From the NCBI GenBank assembly GCA_021307315.1, contig JAJSPD010000050.1, positions 124,001 through 188,000 of the forward strand: DNA of 64,000 nt, given 5' to 3'. Origin of the DNA: Bisporella sp. PMI_857. Its lineage: Eukaryota; Ascomycota; Leotiomycetes; Helotiales; Helotiaceae. This document shows positions 32,581 to 44,254 of the stretch, in pieces. A program made the translations under genes and the position numbers. The notes under the pieces were generated by a model. The model was not told where the DNA came from, did not search any database, and saw only the letters and a list, made by a program, of their open reading frames with translations. The first letter of the stretch is position 1. Each line of letters opens with the position of its first letter.

Positions 32581-35500
32581 GGCGACTTATATCACCCACA
32601 GAAATTGATAGAGGCAATATTATATTAAGTGTGAAACGCTAAGCACGATGCGCAAACATCGTAAGAAGGGCTAGAAGGAATGCTTTCGGTTGTGACGTCA
32701 AAAATATAAGTACTAGCCTTTATCCAACCCCGCTATTGCTAAGCGAAGCTGCATCACATGCATGCTCTATTTCCATGTAATGCATACAATTATAGCGCCT
32801 AACCAGCAAATATCTGAGATTTGATTACTGCTCTAGATATTTAGAGTCTCCACCTAGTAGAGCTTCTCGACATGGCTATTGGAAACATTGGCCAGGTCTC
32901 TGAACAACTCGCACGGCTTGGTATCGGACGCAGATTGGATTTACATGTAACCAATGAATTATGGCGTAATAGATGGGCTAGGGGTCTCTTTTTAAGCGTC
33001 AACACACTTATCTCGGTAAAAAAAAGTCGAGTATTATTTGTAACTGTAGATTTTCAATAAGGGCTCGCCCATGCAGCCTCGCTCACCTGTGTCTTCGTTT
33101 TGAATATGTCGCCCACTCTATATCCCGAATACAACATCCATCTATCATGTCATAATCACTAGAAGTAATGAAATGGTTACGAGATAACGCATATTTACTA
33201 TGCAAGAGTTAACACAGCATATCCAACCCTATTAGTCGTCTAATCCATACTCCTGTTGATGTTCGCAAGTATAGACCGTACTAAGTTGAGTTGTGTGCAG
33301 ATTGATAGCTGGAGGTGTATTTCAATTCTTCGAACATAGTTCACCGAATGGAGCATACAGCTAGTACTGATTGCTGGAATCAACTTCGTAGCGGCCTTGG
33401 GACTTTCCGGCTGCCTACTCTCTGGCGTTTTTGCTGGTAGAGTAATGATATCATATTTGACGACGACATAATCATGTTATAGTTTCCCGGTTAATGCCAT
33501 AGTGTGGGGCTTATAAGTACCTGACGATATGTATGAGCATTAACAGGTTCCACATAACATGGCGCCGCAGCAGACTTAGATAATACAGTTTGGGAAAAGT
33601 CCTCAATCGGAATTATACTTCATTCTCTGATGGACGATCGATCCATGTTTGATTTTCGAGGGCATATAAGCTGTATCGAGACTGATGTCGGAGGAGTGAG
33701 TCGTATGCTGGCTCTAGTCAAAGGCGTATTTGGCTTTGGTCCGAGTATAGATATTGCGCCGCCGGCTGGAAAAGCATGGCCTGTTGTATTAGGAATGGTG
33801 CCATCTTATGGCTGCTGGGGTCGATTGCCACCTCGGTGTGTGACTATTAGCATATCTTGGAGACAGTGATGAAGGCTAAGCCGATCCCTAGATGCATCTT
33901 ATTGCCACCTGTCCTTGGAGTGGTAGAGAGCCTGACCTCTGATCAAAAATTGAGAGTTGGCATCGTTGAGATGAGTCAATGCTTACACAATCACGCCTAG
34001 TTCTGCTGGTCCTGGAAGTCAACGTTAAGAAGCTGGGCGTAGCTGGACACACAATTGTGTCACTGGCAGTTTCCATCAATTCCCCAGAGACTAAATCAAA
34101 TGTTCGCAGCCTTATGTTTGATGGGTTAAATTTAACCACTACATGTCCGACAACCTATCAGATCTTAGTATGGGGAAGTTGACCGCAGATAAACGACAGG
34201 AACTTTCACAGAACACCTTAGGGTATCGCGCAGTCGTGTTCTCTTATGCGTCTGAGTTGAAGACGCTTGTTCTGCAAGACAGTCTCCAGTGGGAATCCAG
34301 AATCCTTCTGCAGTCAAATATCAACCGAGTTTGTTGCATATCGCATTTTGCTCGTGTTGCTGAATTTGGAAGGACGATTCTGCTCTCGTTTTGTGTTGCT
34401 CTTCCAGTTCTCATCCATCCAATAGACCTTTGAGATAATAAAACTGTTGCACGTCGACATTTCCTCGTCTTTCTCAAAACAGGTCCTGCATAATTGTGGA
34501 TAAGGTTTCGGCGCACGCTTGTTCATTCTAGGAAACGAGAAAAAGTCAATTCTGCTTCTGGAGGGCTCGTTTCATTTGAGCAGTGAGCTAAAACACGAAC
34601 GGGAGTGTATTTGTACCGTCGGCATATGAAGTGAAAATGAGACAAGGATTGATATTAAATGTAACCCAAGGTCGATATATGAGAGATCGAGGTGCATAGT
34701 GTTATAGCTGATTGCAATATACTGAGTGCCATGCCATGTTCTGTGGGCGCATTTTGACCCACCCAGCGATTGAATATCTTCCGTCCAGTCGAGCCTCATG
34801 TTTACCTTCAGCTTACTTCCTATATTACATATCTGAGGGTTCTATGGAGAGTACCGCATTTGGACCATAGGAATCTTTCACGTCCAAAAATAGACAAACT
34901 ACGTGCGTGTGTTTGTCACATCTTTGATGCCTGCAGGTATTTAGGAATAGAAGCCACATAATCTGTTAATTCGTGTTTTGACATCAACCTGCATTTTAGG
35001 TTCGGCTCTTGATACAGAGGATCAGCCATTCGAAGCGGCTCCTTCTCTTGGACCGTTGCCGGATAAAATGGATAAATTCAAACAGGCGAAAGCAGCCGAC
35101 TATGCCGTGAAGATCAGACTGCTAATTCCGATTTCAGCCTTACGACATGGTGGTCGTCGATTCAAAGTCAGCCTCACTTCAACAAAGCACAGCTGCAGGA
35201 GCAGTAATGTTGAGATGGATGGCGGTTGGGTCAAATCACGTGTCTAGAAAGGGCTGACCATGATCTATGGCAAAGCTCCCAAGATCTTCTGAGATTGAGT
35301 TCAATCTTTATCTCTATATCAATCAAAGGGATATTCGAGCTCGCGTATGCTCGTGAATAACGAACACTAGAAAAGCATCGTAGTTTTCCAGCAACCGATG
35401 TCCGACTCACCTGACGCCAAGCCTAATCAAAAAACAGAATGTAGGGTCTCGCTTACCAGGCCTATGAAGGCAAGCGATACCTCGGGTTTGAATAGACCAA

Positions 35501-35675
35501 TCATTTATGGCTTCCAAAACCCGGAGGCTGCAAACTTGTCCTCGGGACCGAACTCTCAGTATATATGTGCATCGGCTTTTTCTGAAGTATATAATCATTG
35601 CCTTCTCTCTTCATCGCAAGATCCAAAGACACCCTGTATTTTAGTTCATTGGATAAACTCGACTTTGTTAACTTG
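32581..35675. other. Gene-poor 3-kb region
   Basis: Many 60-97-codon ORFs overlap on both strands. None forms a recognised protein or a consistent multi-exon model. A possible stray exon is 34998-35115 (reading includes TEDQPFEAAPSLGPLPDKMD), with an AG upstream, but no partner exon was found. Confidence 0.4.
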
Positions 35676-36748
35676 ATGTCTTTTCTCATGAATTCAATTG
35701 CTCGTCGAACACAAGTGTTGCGATCGCAATCGAACATTCCAACCGCTGCAGCAGCTACCTTTGTGGCTGCAGGAATTTATGCCTTGTACTCCTCATACGG
35801 CGCCTCAAGCTCTACAGAACCTAAAAAAATCTTCGGAAAAGGCCCAGCGTTTACATCGTTAAAGCTGCACAGCGTTGATACCCTCAACCATGATACTAAG
35901 CGGTTGCGCTTCGCCTTGCCAAAAAATGCTGTTAGCGGGTTGGGTTTGACCTGTATGATTTTCTTCATCAACATGTACTCCGTATGTTCTGACGACGATA
36001 TACAGCGGCTCTCTTGACGTTTAGCAGACCCCAAGGTCAAATATTCCCAGTTATCCGACCTTACACACCAACCAGTGATCTAGGTGAGTATTTCCACTTA
36101 TCCGGTGAGAGTACAGGCTTACAAGCGCGCATAGATGAGCCAGGATTTGTGGACCTCGTCGTGAAGCGGTATCCGAAGGGAAAAGCGAGCAATCATCTCC
36201 ATTCATTGCAACCTGGCCAGTCATTGTTCTTCCTAGCTGCCATTCCTGGGTACTCGTGGAAGAGAAACGAACATGAAAATATCACCCTAATTGCTGGTGG
36301 CGCGTAAGTATTCCCTAAATCTTCATATCTTCTGAGGCGAACTGGCTAACGTTCAATTGGCAGCGGGATAACGCCGATGTACCAGCTGATCCAAGGCATA
36401 TTCAAAAATCCACAAGAGAAAACCAAAGTAACTCTCGTTTTTGGCATCAACAGCGACAGGGACGCACTCTTTCGAGACGAATTTTCCCAACTTGAAAAGA
36501 GGTTCCCAGGCAGATTCAAGGTCGTCTACACCGCCAGTAACCCTGCCGAAGGATCAACATTCCGGAAAGGTTACGTTTCGAAGGAACTACTCCAAGAAGT
36601 TGTGGGGAAAGATAGCTCGAAGGTATTCATTTGTGGTCCTCCTGCTTTTGAAGAGTCGCTTTTGGGAGCTTCAGGTCCATTTGGCAAAGCTCAGGGTGGA
36701 ATTCTGAGCCAGCTTGGCTATTCCAAGGATCAGGTTTACAAATTTTGA
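35676..36748 (+). CDS. MCR1: NADH-cytochrome b5 reductase 2, mitochondrial
   Basis: Four exons, 35676-35952, 36006-36083, 36135-36303 and 36364-36748, with introns of 53, 51 and 60 nt, give 302 aa. The N-terminus (SFLMNSIARRTQVLRSQ then AAAATFVAAGIYALYSSYG) looks like a mitochondrial presequence plus one membrane anchor, as in MCR1. A second ATG at 35688 is possible. The FAD-binding RPYTPTSDL lies across exon 2. KASNHLHSLQPGQSLFF, the NAD-binding GGAGITPMYQLI (formed over intron 3), RKGYVSKELL and CGPPAFEESLLG follow in the canonical order. The enzyme passes electrons from NADH to cytochrome b5 or to D-erythroascorbyl radical at the outer membrane and intermembrane space. It converges on the Zn2Cys6 gene. 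Confidence 0.93.
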
Positions 36749-36963
36749 TCTCACTTTTTCTGTATATTAAGTTGAATATCCAATGTTTCGGACGTTGGTA
36801 AAAGATAGACGCGCATATACTCCTAATATGTAGAAATAGTAATATGGTGACAAAAACTATTCCTTCGTTCGGTAACAATGCGATCATCCTACCCCCGAGG
36901 CTGTTGGCAAGTGTCTGCCTCTTTTGCTGTACGATGCTGAGATTTAAGCAAGAATATGTCTAT

Positions 36964-39049
36964 TCAAAACGTGGTGTTCGCAATCGTTGGGTTTTGAGAA
37001 ACAAACTCTTCCCAAATAGCCCAGCCGTCCAGAGCTACGGGATTTAGTTCAGACGTGAAGTCCTGGGCCATGGTATTAGTGCAAGAGTCTACTGCGGTAC
37101 GAATAAGAGTCTTACCATGTCTAAAGGTAAGGGGGGATCTGCATCTGGATCGAGTGGTAGCCCGGATGCTAGAAATTCTGCTAAATCTTGAGGCAGCGTA
37201 TCTTCTAGGGTAGAAAGGCTGTCTTCTGGGCTATTGGCATGGAAGAAACTGTGATTCAATGTATATCGCGTCCTTGTAATCAGCTCCTCTATTGGCTTCC
37301 ACAGCTTGACGTTTTTTGAGTTAGCCACAAGATTGTTGAAGTTCCCCAGAGCCATCTCTACTAGTGGCCAATGTTGCTGAATCAAGTCCTTTTCTTTGAG
37401 TGCACAAATTTCGGAGATCGCTACTGCAAGTGCATGCCACTCTATGAAGATTTGATCAAACCAATACCACAAATGCCCTCGAGGATCATTCAGTAAGGCT
37501 TGTGATTTTTGCAGGATATCTACTGAGAGCTTCAAAACTTTGCCTGGCCCCATTGGTGGAGCGCCACTCTTTGGCAGATATCGCAAAGGCCGAATTGCAA
37601 CTAACTGCATTGCAGCTCTGAGATACTCAGCAACTTGCATTGTGTACCAATGAAAATGATTTAAATCGGGTGTACACCTCTTCAGGAGTGAAGCAGACTT
37701 TTCCTTGAACAGCTCGACGCGTGCCTGTCTAATTGTCCATTTACTAACCTCAGGGTCATCTCGTGGATTCATGTTCAGGTATGCAATCGCAAATTGAGCG
37801 CTACAGACCATCAATGTGAAAGACATATCGGTAAAGCTATTTGAATCTTGCAGGATTCCGGAAAACCCAGGCCAAAGATCTGCGTCATTGATATTTGTGG
37901 GAGGATTTACCTGCAGCCAAGCTTGGGGGACCATCGCCTCCGTCGCCTGATCAAGAGCAGACTGGACGTCAAGTAAGCAAATAGCAAACCAGGCTCGTCG
38001 ACGCATCTCCTTCTCGAAAGGTGGCGCAGGAACTGAAGGAGTCTCGACATGAATTGAAAGAGCTTGAGCAATTCGAAGGGCAATGCTGAGAAGGGTCCAT
38101 ACGCGCCTGCTTCGATCATGCAATCTTGTAGAGATCTTCGCCATACTATGGTCAGAACCTATCTCAATTTTATAGACATGTGGGTTGATAGGTCAGAGAG
38201 ATCCCTTCGAGAACTTACAAGAAAGAGTGTGAACGCTTGCAAGACGGTCAAATCTTCAGTGACGGTCAAGTCCGTGTGATTCAGTGCTGCCTCGCATTGT
38301 GATTGACACTGACGAACAGCAATTTGCTTGCTGCTTCCGAAGATAGATACGCTCTGCGCCTCAGTCAGGCTGCTCGCTGCTGCATAATACACAGCAGATG
38401 CTAAAGCTTGGACAGCTGGGTCACTTTCATCATAATCAAGATACGGCTTTCGTTCCTCCAGGCAGGCTCGGAGAGATGGCCAATGCAGAACCTTAAAGAC
38501 AGGATCAACCTGTTGTAGGTAAACTTGGCACAAAATTTGTTGGATCTCTATAGGCAAATGCTGTTCGGAATCTGGGGGTATTTGGGAAGTTGAAGGCTTC
38601 AAACCCAGGCAGAGGCGACTTCCTGACCCAAGCAGTTGAAATGGTTGAGGGGTCTCCCTAGGTGTATCATCAACATTATATAGCAGCTTTGGGGCTATAG
38701 CAGATATAGATCGAATATGAGCCTTGTTTTCGCTCATCTCAGTTTTCTGCGAGATTTTACTGCGTCCTCGACCCAGCCGATGGCGTTCCGTGGGAACACA
38801 TGGTATTCCAGAGCGTGTGCAACTTGAGCAGGGTACATCCTTGTTACATTTGATTTTGCGAGTGCGACATGCCTCGCAGGTCAGACGTGGAACGGGCTTG
38901 GGCGATAGTCGTGAGTTGCTTTCAAGGCTTGAGTTGTTAATTTTAGTAGTCTGGCCTGATTCATTTGTGATCACCTGATCCATTGGTAAAAAATCTGCTT
39001 TCTTAGGTGGCGGACTGCCACTATTACTCTCCACCGTTGAACCACTCAT
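36964..39049 (-). CDS. Zn2Cys6 transcription factor with fungal-specific regulatory domain
   Basis: Three exons, 39049-38219, 38162-37116 and 37062-36964, with introns of 56 and 53 nt, give 658 aa. The binuclear zinc cluster is at residues 58-84 (CEACRTRKIKCNKDVPCSSC then TRSGIPC), with spacing C-x2-C-x6-C-x5-C-x2-C-x6-C. The fungal_trans middle region carries VDPVFKVLHWPSLRACLEER, AFTLFLIGS and HDRSRRVWTLLSIALRIAQA. The last 33-codon exon ends with the common ALDGWAIWEEFV motif; without it the frame stops in intron sequence. It is a nuclear DNA-binding regulator. It lies divergently 1.56 kb from the tyrosinase gene, so it could control that gene, but no direct evidence exists. Confidence 0.9.
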
Positions 39050-40605
39050 CCCAAAATCTGACGGGGATGAGGGAAAGGCGATGTCACGTATGCAAGGACG
39101 AGTATACCCTCCCTCGCTTCTTTAGATGGGCATGCATTAATTGGGAATGGGGTCGCCTTAACCAAGACCCGTAAGCTGGAATTACCCGAACCCGCATCCA
39201 GCTAGTGATTATCTATCCCAATGCGGGTAAGACAAACCTTATTTTACTTCCGACTCGGAATCTTACATCGAGCTCATGTTTGTAAGCTCATGGTGGGGAA
39301 CTGTCCTGCTATTTGTAACTATTCGCCGGATCTCGGAGCCTTAGAGGTGAACTATTGCCCGCCAAGAATCGCCATGCGATTGCAGAAACAGGGCACTCGA
39401 GGATAACTAATAGGACATACATATGAGTGTTAGCAATAGTAATTGAATCCCCTAAGTACGGTTTCGACAAATATCACTATCTTCTGTTGTATATTGAGAC
39501 TGTTAGGATCAACTTTGCTAGTCGCTATTTAGTTTGATAAGGTTCTTGTACTCCTCGAGCAACCATTAACACAAAATTAGACATCGTAGCAGCACTTGAC
39601 AGAACCCTTCGTGTTGCTGGTCATCTCTACCTGAAAGCTAATCGTTCAACTAAGATTCCTATACTGATAGGCCGGAAGATCGTAGCAAAGACATTGCGAT
39701 AAATGACAGTAGGAGTAATTGCGGTAATGAAAGTTCGTGAATTGTTGCTTGAAAGAAAAGTTTCAGTAAGATTAATGAGCTAAATAGTAAAGAAAAGTGA
39801 AAGTTTTCTATTGGTAGACGAGGAAAACGGAGACCCGCGGGACTATATTACCTACTGAAAGATCACGGCTCCACCGAATAACGGATACAAAACTGCCCAG
39901 ATCGGCATTCTTGCGTGTTGTATCTAGAGCTAGCATAAATCTAAAGGCAAGGAATACTCGGACGCAATGGGATTTCGTTTTTCTTCTTGTAGCGATAGCT
40001 GGTCACCTGACATATAGCAATGGTTATATGGGCTGACCACCCTTTCCTTGCAATCCCTGTCCTGTGGGCTTAACGCTTTACTACCCCTGGAATCAGGTTT
40101 TTGATATTTTCCCTTTGCCCTGGCTTGTAGTACAAATCATGCAGAAATTGCTGACTGCATTGATTGCTTAGCTGATATTGAGGACGCACAGCATCACTTG
40201 GTAGTCCCTATCATGGACCCCTCAGTCGCATTATGCCAACAGCGCGAGGTGGCTACAACACTATCCTGCATGAATATATCTGTGAAGGCAGCTATTTGCT
40301 GGGGTTCAGATGAAAACGCCTTCTTATTACATGAATGCTGGCACTGAGAGCCCAATAGAAACCCAAAGCTCCTTCAACTCATAAGATTCTGCATTCAAAG
40401 GCAGAAAAAAAGAGCTACTATTCCCATCTTGCAATACTGAATGTAGCCCAATAACCTATCATCCACGTGGACCCTCAGCAGTATGGTCCTGGATATAAAA
40501 GATCTCTTTCCTGTCCATTTTGAAGCCTATTAAAACAAGAAAAAGTTTTGTGAGAACTGGCAGAACTCCTCTTTCTATTCCGGTTGTCAAATCTCTCTGG
40601 AAATT
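39050..40605. other. Divergent intergenic region between Zn2Cys6 gene and tyrosinase
   Basis: 1.56 kb without coding pattern, upstream of both genes. It is likely to hold the promoters of both. Confidence 0.5.
40494..40501 (+). promoter_or_regulatory. TATA box of the tyrosinase gene
   Basis: TATAAAAG lies 105 bp before the ATG at 40606, with an inverted-CCAAT-free AGCCCAATAA stretch at about 40446-40453 further upstream. Position and sequence fit a core promoter. Confidence 0.5.
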
Positions 40606-42079
40606 ATGAAGATGAAGTTCAAGGGTATTGCCATACTGCTGGCATCAAGCCATGTCGTCTCTTCCACTCTTTCGGCACAAGACAGAGCCGCTGCTCATCA
40701 GATCGAACTAATGGACAAGAAAGCTTTCCATGCCACTTTGGCACTGTTAGATGCAGATGTCGCACATGCGAAATCTCGTGGTATAGAGCCTATATGCACA
40801 AGAGACAAACTGGAGTATCGACCAGAATTGTCAGTCATTGTTGCAATCCAATTCCAACCTGACTTACTGAATTTTTAGTGGGTCCATGGCGAAGCGAGAC
40901 CGCAAAGCCTACACAACCGCAATTCGCTGTCTTCAGAATAAGACAAAAAATACACCAATCTCAAACTCTACTGGCGCTAGATCTAGGGTATGTGGCATGC
41001 TTCTTTTGTAATCAGACGCTGATCAAGCCTCAGTTTGACGATTTCATTCTAACTCACTATTACCAAACTCCATATGTTCATGTCAGCGGCACCTTTTTGG
41101 GTTGGCATAGATGGTACGTCTATATGTATCAGCAAGCATTAAAATCAGAATGCGGATACAGAGGACCAGCCCCAGTATGTATCCGTTGATCTAAAAAGCG
41201 ACAGTAATTGCTAATTAAAGTCAAGTACGTGGATTGGAGCAAATGGGGATTAGCTCCTCAAGACTCACCAATATTCAATGGTGACGAATATTCCCTTGGT
41301 GGGAATGGAGAGTATATTGCAAACCACACCACCCCTGCAGCGTTTCTTCCACCTGGGTTGGGAGGAGGCTGTGTAAAAAGTGGCCCGTTCAAGGACTATG
41401 TTGTCAACATTGGGCCCCGAGTTCTGCCAAACCCTGGACCTGAAGATGGTCTTGGCTATAACCCACGTTGTCTGAAACGAGATGTTGGCCCAGCTGTCGC
41501 GCTCAAATATACGAATTATACGGCCGTCTTAGGTTAGTTGGCACTCTCTAATCTCTTGGATCATGTGCTGAGAGAGCATAGATGTGATGAAATTACAGAC
41601 CATTGCCCGGTTCCAGGATGATATGCAAGGGACAAACCGTTCGAATGGCGAGATAGGAATTCATGGAGGCGGGCACTATATTGTCAGGTAATCTCCTTAC
41701 CGCTGTAAAACCGTTGACCATGAGACTGAAAGCTCAGTGGCGACCCCGGAGGAGATTTTTTTATGTCTCCAGGTGATCCATTCTTCTACATTCATCACGG
41801 ACAGATCGATCGCCTTTGGGCAATCTGGTAAGCTCAATGTATCATGCATATGTGAAAAGATTAACATTGTGTAGGCAAGCACAAGCATTCTCAAGCAGAC
41901 TTTATGCGCTTGCAGGCACCAACACCATGGACAATATACCACCATCAGATAACACCACCCTTGATTTCAGAATCGACATTGGGTATGCTGACCTTCTTTA
42001 TCCTAAGCCCGAGAGTAGGGTTACGATGGAAAGCGTGATGAGTACTATCAGAGGCCCTTTCTGCTATATCTATGTTTGA
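40606..42079 (+). CDS. Secreted short tyrosinase (type-3 copper protein)
   Basis: Seven exons, 40606-40829, 40879-40987, 41034-41174, 41226-41532, 41582-41687, 41738-41827 and 41875-42079, all introns 46-51 nt, give 393 aa. A signal peptide (KFKGIAILLASSHVVSSTLS) is followed by a propeptide-like helix. The CuA site has H119, H127 and H136 (THYYQ, YVHVSG, GWHRW). The CuB site has H288 and H292 (GIHGGGHY) plus the IHHGQIDRLW histidines at 315-316. The enzyme oxidises phenols to quinones outside the cell (melanin, phenolic detoxification). It lacks the long C-terminal lid of intracellular fungal tyrosinases. The usual YWDW is YVDW here. Two donors are GTCAGT and GTTAGT, slightly atypical. The copper ligands are intact, so activity is likely. 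Confidence 0.92.
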
Positions 42080-42306
42080 CAGATTCATCCATGACCACGG
42101 GAAAGAAAGTCGTAATAGTGTGTCACCAGTGGCACACTAACTTCTTATTGGTTCTCCGGATAGTTCGCAATCAAGGCGAAATATTAAATTGGACATAAAA
42201 ATTATTCGTTTCTTGATTCCTTTAAATACAGAAAATTTTACCGTAGGAAGCTCACCTATTGTAACTCTAATTGATTCAAACAAGTGGATATCCTATGGGC
42301 AGTATT

Positions 42307-42903
42307 CTAATGTTGCATGGGTCTGACCTTTTTAAGCCGTTTTCGTGGCGGTGACCGTCGTGTCTTTAATTGCTGCGATAAGGAAAGCAGGTGCTCCATT
42401 TCTCTGCCCTGTCTCCTCATGTACTCCATGTTTAGAGCATAGATTTCACGAAAGCCTTGTTCTGTCATATTATCTGCACGTGCTCGTACTTCACCGCTGC
42501 ACTCACAATCTACTCGCTGGATTGCTTGCAGAAAGTCTTTCTCGAGCATTCTTTTCAGCTCTGGGAAAGTCCAATATTCGTAGGGAGGGTATGGCGGGCA
42601 GATTCCGCGGTAGACAAGACACGGGCCCATGATCCCGGTGTGGTAGTTGTCGAGGATGCAGTCGAGCTGCATCATTGCCTTGTGGTATCTGGAGAGATGT
42701 GGAGAGCGAGAGTGTTGATATGATGAGCTGCGGGGTAGATGGCTTCCTGCATTCCTAGCTTGTTCACAATGGATGCCCTGACCTGCAGTGTTTGGCTGAC
42801 TGATGACAGGCTCTCGGATGATTGGAATGTATTCAGTCTCGCTGCCCTCTATCTCGGAATTACTTCCGCATAGAATGTACCTTAGAGTCTTGCTCAATGT
42901 CAT
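42307..42903 (-). CDS. Hypothetical protein, 198 aa
   Basis: Single frame, minus strand, convergent with the tyrosinase gene. The product contains YHKAMMQLDCILDNYHTGIM and a CPPYPPYEYWTFPELKRMLE block, then a glutamine/methionine-rich helix. It ends in a strongly basic RRSPPRKRLKKVRP tail that could be a nuclear localisation signal. The first 70 residues look disordered. No family recognised. Composition is protein-like in the middle third, which argues against a random ORF, but a missing exon is possible. Confidence 0.5.
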   Translation of the reverse strand: MTLSKTLRYILCGSNSEIEGSETEYIPIIREPVISQPNTAGQGIHCEQARNAGSHLPRSSSYQHSRSPHLSRYHKAMMQLDCILDNYHTGIMGPCLVYRGICPPYPPYEYWTFPELKRMLEKDFLQAIQRVDCECSGEVRARADNMTEQGFREIYALNMEYMRRQGREMEHLLSLSQQLKTRRSPPRKRLKKVRPMQH

Positions 42904-44254
42904 GATATTTATCTGTTTCGTGGCAGGTGAGTTTGATACTGTATATATATACTGAGGTAACTATTTAACGCAACATCGTTAGGAAAAGTTTGTACTAAAA
43001 GGTGTTTGGACCCATAGAGGAGTTTGTTCGTATACTGTATCACGGCCTTGAGCGAACAATTTCTTCCCTGAGGCGGTATCTCGTTGATTGTGTTCTTTGT
43101 TGTTAACCTTCTTTCCAAACAAAGAGACATCTTCCACCAGGACCTCCAAATTCGGCAAGCATATTAGCATGTTCGTCGTACTGTATCAATACTAAAACAA
43201 AGATTAATCTCATGGTAGGTACAATGCCATGGTCATAATGTAGTCATGAAATTTTCTCGGCTAGCCGTGATAGCCGGGCCGGCGCTCGGGCCGTTACCGA
43301 TTTTGGCGCGGATTTATTCTCAAATTTCATTCTGAAAGGATTTAAGATGAGCAACATGGCGCCCAAGTATGCTGAGCTCCATTTTTGGTTCGAAAAATAC
43401 GCATCGCAGATAATCACCTTCTATTTACATTAGTGATATGCTTACAACTTTGAAAGCATTTTGTCGTTGAGTATCCTTCCGAGTCGGAACGCCATGAGTC
43501 ATCTGCACCAAACTTAAGTCACATTAGCTATAGTAATCTTGATTACCTTTCCGAAAATCCCATATGTGATTACCCAAGTTGGCAAAAGGTTTGTGAGAGA
43601 AGTATCGCAAGTTTCCTTCCGCCGATTTATACGGGGAGGTGGACGCCGTAAAAACTACTTACCGAACATATATCCGAAAACGATCTGCATGCGCAACAGT
43701 TCCTTTCAGATTAAAGAATGTAGACTCCGTCCAGTACGGAACTTTTGTAAGCTGTACCCTAAAGCTGACTCCCGAAGCATCATTGAATTTGGATCTCATT
43801 TGAGCACGGCACTTGAATCCACCTTGTGTAACACTACCCGAAGCGCATACCCGAAGTGCATAAAAAGCGGGCTATGGCTCCCAACGGTAAATCAATTCCA
43901 GCCAATAAGACATTAGCCGCACACCTGATACCCGTGCGGGATGAGTGCGAATCAATTTTAACGGAATTTCCGCCGCGTTGGATAAACTCTGTGAAGACCG
44001 TGATTGGATAATAATTGAGCGGGTGTGCTGACATGCTTTATTTCAAAATATACATGTATACGGGAATCTAGTTATCGGTATTTTTTCGAACCGAAGTATC
44101 CGTGATGGTGAGCTAGTGAAATCTTACAAGAAAGCCCATGGTTCATCAACATAGCATACCTCCAGATTTATATACTTTTCCTTTGGCATTTACACGAAGT
44201 CCCGGGTAATTTCTCGATCAGATCAACTTTGACGATATTAATTGCTTGTCCACA
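42904..44254. other. Intergenic, no gene recognised
   Basis: Contains a 125-codon ORF (43539-43916) rich in Arg, Ser and Ile without recognisable pattern; not accepted as a gene. It holds the aldehyde dehydrogenase promoter. Confidence 0.45.

Noticed and set aside
43539..43916. 125-codon ORF
   Set aside because: No recognisable pattern; composition like random translation.
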